Virus record (IMG/VR): IMGVR_UViG_3300009370_001603
Coordinates: 58,519-122,518 of that record
Origin: a virus
Length of the DNA: 64,000 nucleotides
Reading direction: 5' to 3' (one strand)
Below are positions 10,201-17,728 of the stretch, in pieces. Within the stretch, counting starts at the first letter, position 1, and every line of letters starts with the position of its first letter. The position numbers and the translations under genes were made by a program. The notes beneath the pieces were generated by a model, which saw nothing but the letters and a program-made list of their open reading frames with translations, did not search any database and was not told where the DNA came from.

Positions 10201-11648
10201 ACAAACTCTCCCGGCTGAAGCATTGCGGGAACAGTGTCACGATTACCTGTGCCGGGAACCATGCCACCCCTAGCCATTGCCATAACCCTTCCACCCTCAG
10301 CTTTGGCGGAAAGACCTTTGAGTGCTCCTGCGGCCCCCTTGCCGAACGAAGACATGGCGCCAGCAAACTTAAATGCGGCAAAAGCACCAATTAGGGGTAT
10401 CAATGGTTTTAGAGCTTCGCCAACTTTGATTAATGCACTAGCTAAGTTCAGCGCGGTTTTAACCATCACCTGAAAAGAGGTGGTTTCAGTAAGACCACGA
10501 ACCAAGGCAAGAAATTCTTCTTTGGTCTTTTGTATTTGTACGGCTAAGGCCTGCTGTGCAGTAGCGGCATCTTTATCAAGACTTGAAGCTCCAGCTATAG
10601 CTGCCTGTCTAGCCCTCTCTGCCAATTCAAATTCTTGCAGTAAGGGAATGACCTTACCAATCTGTCGGAAGCCACCAAGCTGTTCAGCGATCTGAATAAA
10701 CTTTACATCGCCCGCTGGCACATCTCCAAGTGCCTTGCTCAATCTCTTTACGGCCTCCATCGGGCCTACAAAGTTACCCTGCATATCAGTAAGGCTAATA
10801 CCTAACTCTTTTAGGTACTGAAGGGTAGTTGGTCTCTGAATACGTGTAAGAATGGTACGTAAACCAGTAGCAATAGACTCTGCGCTTTCACGAGTCGTTG
10901 CACGAATAGATGTGAACAAACCTAAGAATTCATTCAGGTCGCCACCAGCGGCTTTAAAGACACCACCAGTACGGCGAATAGCGCCAATAAGGTCTCCGGA
11001 CTCAACGGCAAACTGTCCAGCAACAGCATTAATGGCACCAAGCTGCTCTTTTAGTTTACCAACACCTTGGCCAAACTGGGCTAAAATGGCAACAGCGCCT
11101 TCAGCCGTCTTGTTGATATCCTCAAATGTAGGAGCAAGGGTGGTCTTAGCCAGAGCTTCTAACGCAACTTTCAGATCAGTAGCTTGAATACCAGCTTGAG
11201 CTAGAATTCTAGTAGCATTCAGTAACTCTTTAGAAGAAGTACCTAGAGATACAGAGAGATTGGTAATCTCCTTACTAAGCCCTTTAAGATCTTTTACGCT
11301 CTTGCCGGTAACCTGCGAGATTTTTACAAGTTCTCGCTGAAAGTCAATCGCTTCATCAACGGCGCCCGCGATAGTGTTAGTAAAAAGACTAACGGCCCTA
11401 CTGGCAACAGTAAAGGCGGCAAACCTCTTTAGGGCTAACCCAAAAGATCTACCCATATCTTGAGCGGCACCCGCCGCTTCCTTGGTAGCGGTAGTGACCT
11501 GCTTGATTTGCTTAGTTGCTTTTGAGGCACCGGTAACCTTAACAGGTACAGACAAACCCTTGAGCTGTGACCTCATTTGGTTCACAACTTGGCTGGTGTT
11601 GGTCGGTGCCTGTAGTTTTAACTGTGCAGTCAGTACAAATTTAGACAT
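4239..11648 (-). CDS. Tail tape measure protein with two embedded nuclease-like modules
   Basis: At 2,469 residues this is a tape measure that sets tail length and lines the tail lumen. Residues about 90-400 match the phage tape-measure core (TP901 type: VKISQVTGKSVKDLKGLSK, then GTSSKELLNATRILAQAG). Three copies of a GxRDTVPAxLxPGEFVxxK motif occur near residues 480, 952 and 2325. Between the first two lie two inserts with PD-(D/E)XK-like residues: E601, D623, E629-x-K631 and E855, D877, D899-x-K901. Residues about 1060-1500 are a charged Lys/Glu/Ala coiled coil. Residues about 1580-1630 are Gly/Met-rich and hydrophobic, a possible membrane-active segment. A tail of about 2,469 residues at 1.5 angstrom each would be roughly 370 nm if all were helical; this is a rule-of-thumb inference. 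It lies directly after the tail chaperone-region genes, as expected. Confidence 0.95.
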   Translation of the reverse strand: MSKFVLTAQLKLQAPTNTSQVVNQMRSQLKGLSVPVKVTGASKATKQIKQVTTATKEAAGAAQDMGRSFGLALKRFAAFTVASRAVSLFTNTIAGAVDEAIDFQRELVKISQVTGKSVKDLKGLSKEITNLSVSLGTSSKELLNATRILAQAGIQATDLKVALEALAKTTLAPTFEDINKTAEGAVAILAQFGQGVGKLKEQLGAINAVAGQFAVESGDLIGAIRRTGGVFKAAGGDLNEFLGLFTSIRATTRESAESIATGLRTILTRIQRPTTLQYLKELGISLTDMQGNFVGPMEAVKRLSKALGDVPAGDVKFIQIAEQLGGFRQIGKVIPLLQEFELAERARQAAIAGASSLDKDAATAQQALAVQIQKTKEEFLALVRGLTETTSFQVMVKTALNLASALIKVGEALKPLIPLIGAFAAFKFAGAMSSFGKGAAGALKGLSAKAEGGRVMAMARGGMVPGTGNRDTVPAMLQPGEFVIRKSSVRKLGAGRLAGMNKYAAGGQVSSFPSSKGYVKYEDETFYKGKGKKFNTAPVRGSGATRFNEDDSFSLDLQKRGINLNQYKKRIEADKGLTAKFNKYQKLAANRKHQARGLAFEGLLNSLGIAKTAGGSSRMDAMDGNKLVEIKSYEKQSARDLEKNIGDKMIGAALSPMSSIDRKVVPKLTEARLTDAANKFDLGQAWLYQDITPVQLTAASKKAAGKDKVLAKALDKKGRLRIGKFAAGGIVGTTRVGAAILDPDEPEKSKVDLGNISQANVKNNRRLKADKLAQKNLSQFFNGRKYSLTRKGLNKKTSDSFKKNILDGMAVGLDHATAALGADLGIGAQKLDDASKQEFIGHMAKRGAPMGNAFEAAVSVLDGKGKFRADQVSSPFDFPGGIGGALADNFSGLPGSWVDAKTSYKEASKANFRTKVANQIADEFYASGLASPKKKAGGGGISGRDTVPALLTPGEFVVNKKSAQRIGYASLNRMNKRGVTGFNAGGAVGIQKFAGGGGVGGGGGMGLMNLSIIAGAASTALQNLGDKSKEATDSQFAMAVAGEKASQLLMSAGVVFMLTMKGIEKGREIAAGKGKEEGGSEDGETKKEAAEDKKDAGEAKKDAKVDAEEQKPSQSAKAQAEAEQDAKLKEGAAKEAKEQKKLERAENQQAASKEEFKAAQEAESAGQTAIDTQKEEVAGKQANADQKKKDLDVEREMNQDAHNERITAQTDDNAAAAEQKSAHAERESLKEQQINTDKESMAASGESARAGLDKTAADEQVRKDQGKLNKEKNLLEGAEASEAKKNAKIDKDLAGHKENRQNLEKKAMTQEKGSDERKKTEASINKLEQREHELKNARNKNSKATADQKKKTVDAAKALRKSKQVQRGATKELTKANKKVKDVQGANKDLAAAFAKSDARIDKATKTRITTASKLVQANEKVKASDVKLDRTKRKSDSANNKLAGSQRKLSNLQTKQAGLFDKVTTAGKRLVQSTRILEGRQRNLNRTQQINSITARQAGKESSVLSRTFSALTGWMTKSGRAARRQKKEIMAQANAENLGASTKRRATVTTQHLTRNTSRLKKETLGADMAVKKVTKDMKRMKMAGMGGGGAGGPGLGRRMGGRAMSMGSGIGGVGMMAGMAAQMLASALSEISQRKSEQAVGKGDVSGAAKHARAGAVAEGMGRMFTLGGMIEMFQDPEGMRKRMAQDVQNKGARAAGEGARVRNELAFQALDEGKVTDMSQLGEVIGSSSRDALAELDKTTKSGVKADEKTRMEVEKSLKEGEKKFVTSLGSTAGSMADLQKGLASLGNKTAYTKDQLERMARTAFNVAEAQRALAKANFDNLKVMSAFNKANLGVDQFLNSLKTGSSTLADSIATVETASSNMGMGGEGSAALESIRQRIIKVAAGGDETTAQGKAVNRQFSRADAANKFMASVQSRVSNLDLNQGTEAAAKQSLESALLAGVKDADIRASIQGQIAAMGDIRGKDASALIAEITKGLGPMRDGALKAAKALLKHEQTITKLTTIRRQAELQYIAVQRQAIDAQLQFAKTFEEFGGAKLTADQKLSANLAKFNLGAKDAGVQQLRTGSVADIQSVASNIQSRMNQQQIDRATGGFQDTQGIDADRIKETNQSMKDLVGFIQAQIQATKDQIAIIEKRNSLEQSSIDKLLSGDIGGFLDQQAAAGAASALRTGDAEMAGMFSPQAMAEGIKLLKAEGADTATLQRAGEIAASSVGLDERAGQVLTGTTEELNALRNKGQALAAAGGQVSQMMADSAMMEIANAELTIERAEIKFKEEMERAGKKQERADAGLPLSKGGMVYASRGIFVPRGTDTVPAMLTPGEFVVNRAAVQRGNNLQLLRAMNGNGSTVNAGPAGAAAMSSGGTVGYYQFGDMVKQMGGFVETVGDLRSIFDGFSDAVTSLGKMEIGVTVNKPVDVNVRLLNDNILKVIDEKIMSATLDAVAQEIPKWKNTEGGGSARSESTLPS

Positions 11649-11683
11649 TTGATCTCTCTAAAATAGGCGACTACACTCTCCCC

Positions 11684-12568
11684 TTAGCTCTCCGTAATTT
11701 CAGTTGTTTCAGCCACTTCGGCTGCTTCAGTTGCTTTCTCTTTGGTGACCTTCGCTTTTCTGGTAGCCCTTTTCTTTTTGGGCGGAGCAAGGTCATTTAC
11801 GTAATCAACCACTTCGTAATTCCCATTCTCATCTAATGGGTTACCGTCAATGTCAATCCTGTTGCCATCTTCATCCAGATAGTGCCCAAGATCATTGATT
11901 ACGTTTCCGGTGGCGTCAACTCTTTGGCCATCGTGGTTGACGAGGTTTCCCTCTTCGTCCGCCAGCTCAAACATCCTTAACCACTTGTTTTCTGGTAGCT
12001 TCTTCTCAAAGTCTGAGTCCAGATTGTAGAGTATATTTCCTAACATGGAGGCGGCAGCAAAAGCAATCTGATCTGAGCTTTTGGTGTTGTAGTCTTCCAC
12101 GTTATTATACACTCTTTTATCGGAATCTTTGTAAAATGTGCAGTTAGCTACGAAGTAGTCGAATCTAGCGTTATCAGATAGTGCCTCAGCGGTATTTTCC
12201 TCTAAAGCAAGCCTTTCTGATATCAACTCTCTAAGCTCTGCCCTTAACTCACGCATACCTACAGCCAGCTTCTTGCCATCAGAAACTTTAGGTTTTTTAC
12301 CGTCTGACCCCCTATAAAGGGTTTTTTCCATTTTTGATATCTCGTCACCAATATCTGACTCCTTGTCACTCTTTGACTTATCCCAAATTCCACGTTCCTC
12401 CATTAGTGACTTTAGCTCTTTTTTGGTGATAATCCCCTCTCTGATACACTTATTCCAGACTCTCGCCCTGTGCATGTCGGCATTGGAAATATCTTCATTT
12501 GACGGCTTTTTAACGTACACGGTTATCTTTTTGCCATCTACTGTTACTTCTTTTTCTTCTCGACTCAT
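11684..12568 (-). CDS. Tail assembly chaperone-like protein A
   Basis: This 294-residue protein sits immediately upstream of the tape measure, where siphophage tail chaperones lie. Residues about 1-75 (PSNEDISNADMHRARVWN, then GIITKKELKSLMEERGIWD) align by eye with the N-terminal part of the 348-residue gene at 12938-13984, so the two look paralogous. The segment from about residue 205 to 255 repeats a GN-(V/I)-x-D-x-DG unit (GNVIND, DEDGNRID, DGNPLDENGN). A Lys-rich tail precedes an acidic end. No slippery site is needed because the gene has its own ATG and an AGGAGG that lies over the end of the upstream gene. Function is inferred from position only. Confidence 0.7.
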   Translation of the reverse strand: MSREEKEVTVDGKKITVYVKKPSNEDISNADMHRARVWNKCIREGIITKKELKSLMEERGIWDKSKSDKESDIGDEISKMEKTLYRGSDGKKPKVSDGKKLAVGMRELRAELRELISERLALEENTAEALSDNARFDYFVANCTFYKDSDKRVYNNVEDYNTKSSDQIAFAAASMLGNILYNLDSDFEKKLPENKWLRMFELADEEGNLVNHDGQRVDATGNVINDLGHYLDEDGNRIDIDGNPLDENGNYEVVDYVNDLAPPKKKRATRKAKVTKEKATEAAEVAETTEITES

Positions 12569-12571
12569 ATC

Positions 12572-12931
12572 CTAGTCCTCCTTAGTTTGTACTGGTATGT
12601 CTACAGAATATCTTAACCATTTAATGTCGTACTGGTTCAGCTCTGCGTCTATGTTTCTAGCTTGGGTATTTCCCTTGTCTAGTATCTCAGAGCGAACCTT
12701 TTGAAAAGTATCGAACATTATCTTTTGCTCCGGGGATAACTCCTCCCCATCCTTCCCCGTCCATAAAAAACAAAAATGCTCTTCTATTGAACTTAGGGCG
12801 CCAATCATAGTAGTCTCGACTTTTTTCCTGAGTATTTTGGAAAGTCTAAACTTTGAATCGTGCTTATATTTCTCATCTCTTTGCGACTTATACTCCTTCT
12901 GCTCCCTTATTAATTTGTCAAATTCATCCAT
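12572..12931 (-). CDS. Small protein of the tail chaperone region
   Basis: A 119-residue charged, mostly helical protein with a Lys/Arg-rich N-terminal 40 residues and the segment SSIEEHFCFLWTGKDGEELS. It lies between the two chaperone-like paralogues, six bases after the first and three bases before the second, so the three genes are translated as one unit. I do not recognise the family. A tail-assembly role is inferred from context. Confidence 0.65.
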   Translation of the reverse strand: MDEFDKLIREQKEYKSQRDEKYKHDSKFRLSKILRKKVETTMIGALSSIEEHFCFLWTGKDGEELSPEQKIMFDTFQKVRSEILDKGNTQARNIDAELNQYDIKWLRYSVDIPVQTKED

Positions 12932-12937
12932 CTTAAT

Positions 12938-13984
12938 CTATCTCCTAAATTTATTTTTGTATTGTTCATTAGACATCTGTCTTAGTTCCAGCTGTTTATC
13001 TTGAAGGTACTGGTCCTGAATTTCTCCTCCCGCAGCCTTGACTTGGGCTATCCTCTGCTTTTTGAGTATTTGCATGTGCAGCGAGTTTGCATCATTGATT
13101 CTTTCTGCTTCTTCTGCGCTATCCGTAAAAATGTAAACTTCTTCTGAGTTTGTTATTTTCTCGTTATTTGTCATGTTCGCAACCTCCGACTGAAGCTTCT
13201 CTTTTTCCTGTTTCTTCCTTTGAATAATAAACCATCCGTCTAGCAAATCGTCATCATCTATGACTTCATCTCCGGGACACTCCATTGATTCTTGGGCATT
13301 ATCATACATTCTAGACCAGATACAAATATTCCTCTGGTCAAAAGATAGCTCTTGTTTTGAAGAGTTTTGGAACAAATCTTGGCCGGTCTCATCCTTCATT
13401 AACCAGATTGACCTCCAAGGTTCATTTCTCGCTAACTCCCGTATTTCTCCCTCTTTAAAGTAACTAGTAGTTAATAGTGAAAAGATCCTATTGGCATCTA
13501 TCGTGGAAAAATCGCAAAGTTCATTGCCTAGATAGGTGCATCTTTTAACATGCTCCAAACACCTCTTTATAAAAGCAATTCCCTCGCATGTATTCTCATA
13601 GTGCGAATCTCTTTTGGCCGACTCTTCTTTTAACGCCTTCTCAGTAGCCCTTAAGTAGGCTCTGGCGGTTTCCCTGACGTTATGTTTGTATCTATTTTCA
13701 AACATCTGGATTTTTAATTTGTCTATATTATCTTCCAGATCCTTTATCTTTTTGTCGCCCTCCTCTGTCCATAGTTCTTTTTCATACATCCATTCTAGCA
13801 TCTCGTCCTGAGTCATCAGGTCTTGCTGATAAGCCTCATTGTATGCATCCATAAACGTTTGATTTATATAAAACTCATCTTCTATATTTGGTGTGACTAC
13901 TTTGAGCTTAATATTGTCATAGTCAATGATATAAATGCCAGACCTTAGTCTAGAAACAAAATACTCCCGCTCATGGTGCTTCAT
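12938..13984 (-). CDS. Tail assembly chaperone-like protein B
   Basis: A 348-residue hydrophilic, helix-rich protein encoded directly downstream of the tail tube gene. Its first 100 residues (TPNIEDEFYINQTFMDAYNE, then LMTQDEMLEWMYEKELW) follow the same pattern as the 294-residue neighbour: P-x-x-ED, an aromatic helix, a (I/M)TxxE(L/M) turn, and E-x-x-x-W. Position and this shared domain suggest that it binds the tape measure during tail assembly. The C-terminal 80 residues are Glu/Lys/Gln-rich and probably coiled coil. The 147-base gap before it carries a CAGTAG/CTACTG hairpin (14102-14121) but no clear late-promoter motif. Confidence 0.65.
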   Translation of the reverse strand: MKHHEREYFVSRLRSGIYIIDYDNIKLKVVTPNIEDEFYINQTFMDAYNEAYQQDLMTQDEMLEWMYEKELWTEEGDKKIKDLEDNIDKLKIQMFENRYKHNVRETARAYLRATEKALKEESAKRDSHYENTCEGIAFIKRCLEHVKRCTYLGNELCDFSTIDANRIFSLLTTSYFKEGEIRELARNEPWRSIWLMKDETGQDLFQNSSKQELSFDQRNICIWSRMYDNAQESMECPGDEVIDDDDLLDGWFIIQRKKQEKEKLQSEVANMTNNEKITNSEEVYIFTDSAEEAERINDANSLHMQILKKQRIAQVKAAGGEIQDQYLQDKQLELRQMSNEQYKNKFRR

Positions 13985-14131
13985 TACAAAACCTCACGGC
14001 GGGAGTATGTGTATATCATAGTATATATTCCTTTCCTTTTACCTTATAACATTACTTGCCTTTCCTAAATCTTAGCTATCGCAAGTTATAAAGTCAGTCC
14101 ACAGTAGCCATATTCCTACTGCAAAGTCAAA

Positions 14132-15322
14132 TTAATCTTGATAGAAGACGCCAGTTGCGAATGTTGCAACCGCATCCGCACCATTCAGCTCTTTCAGTAC
14201 TTCAAATCCAATATATCCATTAGCTCCCAGATCCTGAACATCAAGCTCGTTGAAGTTGGTGTAACTGTAGGTACACGTAGCGTTACCACCAGTTGCGTCA
14301 CCCCCTCCATAGCTCACGCTGGAGAGTCTGTTCTTACGGCCCAAGTCCCAAGCGTAACCAGCTCTAGTGCAGACGAAGATATCTTCATCTGAAGTATTAT
14401 TACCAGAAGCTATGGTGCCGTCTAACGCAGAGTCTCCAAACTCATAAGCATTTACAAAGTCACCAGACGTGGTAATAGCTTCAATCTCACAGGTTACTTC
14501 AATCGGGAACGTAGCAGGACGTGTATAAGGCGTCTTTCTACCCAGTTCCAAAATGTCTTCACGAGAGAAGTCCGTGCTAACTGAGAAGCTTTGAACGTGA
14601 ATTCTGGGGCTATTTGCTCCCGGATCAAACGCATTGGCGTATCCGCTACCAACAACACCCATGATACTATTTGGGAAAATGCATCCGGACATTAGAACGT
14701 CCTCACGTTGCTGTACACCACCAGATGCGGTAATCGAACCATCAACAGCACCAGAAGTAAGGGCAGCCGGGCTATCTTGCCCGTCAAAGGCATCAACTGC
14801 CGTAGCTGTAAGCTTTTGACTAGAAGTTAACCACTGCTTATTGTTACCAACCAAGGTGACAGATTCTGTCATGCTACCATCAGTCGGGATGGTGTACGAA
14901 ACAGAACTAATGAAAAGGCCAGAGCAGTAAACTTCAGCTTCAGCTGAGGCATTACCCGCACTAACATTATTTTTATCGTCTGGGAAGATACCAAGTCTAA
15001 GGTCACACTGAGACTTAGATCGACCAACAAGGCCAGAGCCGCCCGGAGTGCCGTCTAGACCGCCAACGCTGGCCAAGTGATATATAAGTGGATATCCATC
15101 AAGAACTTTCTCTAACGTCACCTCGACATCTGGAGTACCTTCGATGTTTTCGTAAATTTCAATCTGGCCAAGTTCAAAAGCTTGTTCCAAGTTGAAGGTT
15201 GTATTCATGCCAACACTTTGTAGACCATGGACCATCTCCGCAGCGGTGATATCTCCACCATCTTGGAAGGGCTGTATGCCTACTGCCTGTGTTGCATAAA
15301 ATATTCTTTTATTATCTGACAT
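14132..15322 (-). CDS. Major tail tube protein
   Basis: A 396-residue protein beginning MSDNKRIFYATQAVGIQPF, followed by GLQSVGMNTTFNLEQAFELG and a VEVTLEKVLDGYPLIYHLA segment. I recognise this N-terminal pattern from tail-tube-type proteins of environmental phages. It is beta-rich, has no signal or coiled coil, and sits just before the chaperone and tape-measure genes. A GTGTATAA late-promoter candidate lies 39 bases upstream, consistent with a highly expressed structural protein. The assignment as tube rather than another tail component rests on gene order and N-terminal resemblance. Confidence 0.8.
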   Translation of the reverse strand: MSDNKRIFYATQAVGIQPFQDGGDITAAEMVHGLQSVGMNTTFNLEQAFELGQIEIYENIEGTPDVEVTLEKVLDGYPLIYHLASVGGLDGTPGGSGLVGRSKSQCDLRLGIFPDDKNNVSAGNASAEAEVYCSGLFISSVSYTIPTDGSMTESVTLVGNNKQWLTSSQKLTATAVDAFDGQDSPAALTSGAVDGSITASGGVQQREDVLMSGCIFPNSIMGVVGSGYANAFDPGANSPRIHVQSFSVSTDFSREDILELGRKTPYTRPATFPIEVTCEIEAITTSGDFVNAYEFGDSALDGTIASGNNTSDEDIFVCTRAGYAWDLGRKNRLSSVSYGGGDATGGNATCTYSYTNFNELDVQDLGANGYIGFEVLKELNGADAVATFATGVFYQD

Positions 15323-15360
15323 TTTTTCTCTCCTCTAATGGAAAAAAGATTTTCTACTAA

Positions 15361-15369
15361 TTTATACAC
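15361..15369 (-). promoter_or_regulatory. Late promoter candidate (GTGTATAAA)
   Basis: Minus-strand GTGTATAAA 39 bases before the tail tube start; differs only at the last base from the others. Confidence 0.55.
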
Positions 15370-15376
15370 GAAAAAG

Positions 15377-16363
15377 TTAAATATTTGATTTTATTACGTC
15401 TGTAGTCACTCTGACTACCCCTCCAAAAATATTGGAGTCTATCATCTGCATTTGCTGTACAGAAGCCTTTGTTATCCTCATTTTTCCGCCATAATACTGT
15501 TCAACTAGATCTGGATATCTCAAAGCGCTTGGGACTGGCGTTCCCTTGTAGTCTATAGGGAACTTACCAGCCGAATTTATGCTATTGCTATCGAAAAAAG
15601 AGATATTCTTATCATTTTGTAATGAAACTATATCTATTAGCTTATTTCTAGTTACTTCATCCTCAGCTATACAATGGAAAATCACATCTGTGAAGACCCA
15701 TTGTCCACCACCCAATTGATAGCCCTGAAATGTCCTGAGAGGCACTACCTCTACTGCTATCATCGGCAATTGAACCTTAGCTTCCTGCGGCACATTTACA
15801 TCACCCTTTTCGTTAGTAAGGAAATTTGAGGCCACCGCTAGGCTTTTGGCCTGTAATTCCTGTATCCAAGGCAAATTATTAGCATAAATAACATTTATAT
15901 ACTTATAACTATGCTCTGCTTGGACTTTTGACCCCGTAGGGATCGCACTATCGAACACAATCCTTCCATTAAAGTAATCAACGTAGTGGGAATAGTCACC
16001 AGTAGTATCTGATGCGTAGAAGGTATCATCTACCCACACACCCGAAATTCCGGGGATCTCATGATTGCTCCCAGTGATTGGGTCATCTAATCCCGCAACC
16101 CCTGAGACACCACTTTGCCAAATCCAGTTTTTCCTAAACCCTTCCCACGCTTGACCGGCTACAAAATTGTCATTTTTTGACAGCCTTAATCTGCTGTAAT
16201 CCTGCGAACTTGGGGATGATTCCCCTAGTGTACTGTTAAAATAGTTGCCCTTCTCAAGTAAAGACCAATCAAAATACTCTATTAGATTATCCTGTATATC
16301 ATTACTTAAAGTAGACTGATGTACAGAGGTAAAGCCCTTCAACGGTGAATAATAATCAGACAT
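15377..16363 (-). CDS. Neck/tail completion structural protein (function unassigned)
   Basis: This 328-residue protein begins MSDYYSPLKGFTSVHQ and contains GRIVFDSAIPTGSKVQAEHSY, a beta-hairpin-like stretch common in head-to-tail joining proteins. It sits between a gp10-like neck gene and the tail tube, where tail terminator or completion proteins are found. It begins three bases downstream of the stop of the neighbouring gene. I cannot name the family with certainty. Confidence 0.65.
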   Translation of the reverse strand: MSDYYSPLKGFTSVHQSTLSNDIQDNLIEYFDWSLLEKGNYFNSTLGESSPSSQDYSRLRLSKNDNFVAGQAWEGFRKNWIWQSGVSGVAGLDDPITGSNHEIPGISGVWVDDTFYASDTTGDYSHYVDYFNGRIVFDSAIPTGSKVQAEHSYKYINVIYANNLPWIQELQAKSLAVASNFLTNEKGDVNVPQEAKVQLPMIAVEVVPLRTFQGYQLGGGQWVFTDVIFHCIAEDEVTRNKLIDIVSLQNDKNISFFDSNSINSAGKFPIDYKGTPVPSALRYPDLVEQYYGGKMRITKASVQQMQMIDSNIFGGVVRVTTDVIKSNI

Positions 16364-16366
16364 ACC

Positions 16367-17014
16367 TTATACCAATAATTGAGTTAGAACATTGGAAACT
16401 TCTTTCTCTTTTCCTGCAAACGCCCTAGTTATAAAGTTATTTCCAGCAGTACCTGCATGTTCGGGGGGAACCCTAAAAGAGCCACCAATTTTCATAGTTC
16501 CACCTCCGGAACGACCTTTATTGGAAGGCTGGTAAAAGAACCCCTTTACTATAATTGTATCACCCTTTGTTATCAACCAATCTAACCAGTGCAAGTCCTC
16601 ACCAAACGCAGTGATCTGGTGGCCTTCTCCTAGGCCAATCAAATTGCTTAGTGATTTTTCTTGAAAATTAAAAACAATCTCTCCGGAAAAGTTGGAAGAA
16701 AGTCTACTAATCCTTATTTCTGAAGCGTCTGCTACAGAATCTACTATTGCGCTAACGGCGGCGTGGGCGGCTCCCGGCGGTAGTCCAAATAGCGCATTTA
16801 AACTTTCTGGAACCCCTTGAGCCAAAAGGCTACTGACTTCTGGCGACTGCCGTAACCACCCTTTGATTGCCTCCTTCAATCTCCTTGTTACTTTTGCACG
16901 ATTTTTTATTATGGTTTTGCTTATTTGTTCGCTTAATATCTTATTTATCTTTTTAGATATTTCAGCATTTGAGTCGTTAAGCGTAATTGAGATGGTCACA
17001 CGCTTCTCTCCCAA
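16367..17014 (-). CDS. Head-tail joining / minor tail protein (HK97 gp10-like by position)
   Basis: A 215-residue protein with a basic helical N-terminal half (ISKTIIKNRAKVTRRLKEAI, then WLRQSPEVSSLL) and a small beta C-terminal half ending in SGGGTMKIGGSFRVP. Size and position between the stopper-like and completion-like genes suit a neck protein of the HK97 gp10 class. The start overlaps the upstream gene by 19 bases, suggesting translational coupling. Confidence 0.6.
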   Translation of the reverse strand: MGEKRVTISITLNDSNAEISKKINKILSEQISKTIIKNRAKVTRRLKEAIKGWLRQSPEVSSLLAQGVPESLNALFGLPPGAAHAAVSAIVDSVADASEIRISRLSSNFSGEIVFNFQEKSLSNLIGLGEGHQITAFGEDLHWLDWLITKGDTIIVKGFFYQPSNKGRSGGGTMKIGGSFRVPPEHAGTAGNNFITRAFAGKEKEVSNVLTQLLV

Positions 17015-17478
17015 AAACAGCCAAAGTATCTATTCTGTTTTAGTCCCATGGGAAATGGTTCGCCTGACATTTTGAATCTCATTTCCTTATAGTCTTTAAT
17101 ATCTTTGTGGACGATTAATTCTTTTGCACGCACAATCTTCGGCAAATCTGTAGCGTAAAATATAGTCTGGATGGCATTGTCGGGAACCACTATTTCCCCT
17201 CCAACCTTGACCCAGCTTTTACTGTCCCAGTAAACCTTTAATTTTAGGTCTTCAGTTTTTTCAACTTCTTTAAAGACTTTATTCTGTCTTTTATACTGGT
17301 CCTGTGGTCTTCTGTGGGCATTCACCGAATTATTGCTTGGAATATTATTATAGCTGTTAGAAATCTCCTCTACCTTTTCAATATATACCAATTGACATGT
17401 GACTCCAAATATGTTAAATGTGGAATCAACTACATCGTAGTACTTATCGAAAACGCTTTGGGGTATGGTTACAGGCAT
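16996..17478 (-). CDS. Head closure/stopper-like protein
   Basis: A 160-residue protein beginning MPVTIPQSVFDKYYDVVDST. A polar insertion (residues about 45-75, Asn/Arg/Gln-rich) is followed by a beta domain (LKLKVYWDSKSWVKVGG). Small beta proteins at this place in the neck cluster usually close the head after packaging; that role is inferred from order and size. It overlaps the next gene by 19 bases and begins exactly at the stop of the 65-residue gene before it. Confidence 0.6.
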   Translation of the reverse strand: MPVTIPQSVFDKYYDVVDSTFNIFGVTCQLVYIEKVEEISNSYNNIPSNNSVNAHRRPQDQYKRQNKVFKEVEKTEDLKLKVYWDSKSWVKVGGEIVVPDNAIQTIFYATDLPKIVRAKELIVHKDIKDYKEMRFKMSGEPFPMGLKQNRYFGCFWERSV

Positions 17479-17675
17479 TAGCTTGGACCACCGCCATAGT
17501 GCTCATCAAAACGTGTGTTCAGGCGAGAATAGTGTGTTCCAGAAGCAACGAATTGGTTTACTTCTGGATCTATTCGTCTATTCGCCGTATCACCATTTTC
17601 TTGAACTGAAACGACTATTGAGCCGTTCTTTATGTCGGTAGAAGCCTTCGCTTTTCTTACTATCTCGTCAGGCAT
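17478..17675 (-). CDS. Small virion-region protein, 65 residues
   Basis: A short hydrophilic protein ending in RFDEHYGGGPS. It is encoded between the giant repeat fibre and the neck genes, and its stop abuts the start of the next gene. A CGGAGA precedes the ATG. No family is recognised; co-translation with the neck genes suggests a structural or assembly role. Confidence 0.6.
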   Translation of the reverse strand: MPDEIVRKAKASTDIKNGSIVVSVQENGDTANRRIDPEVNQFVASGTHYSRLNTRFDEHYGGGPS

Positions 17676-17728
17676 TTTTCTCTCCGTTTTATTAAAAAAT
17701 TAATAACTATTATTTGCTTCGACTAGGG

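Noticed and set aside
4546-11187. Many plus-strand open frames of 60-205 codons opposite the tape measure
   Set aside because: They are shadows of the long minus-strand gene: compositions are unnatural (Pro/Ser/Leu-rich), and there are no ribosome sites or promoters.
12550-12600. Programmed frameshift between tail chaperone genes
   Set aside because: The downstream gene has its own ATG and AGGAGG, and no heptameric slippery site is seen.
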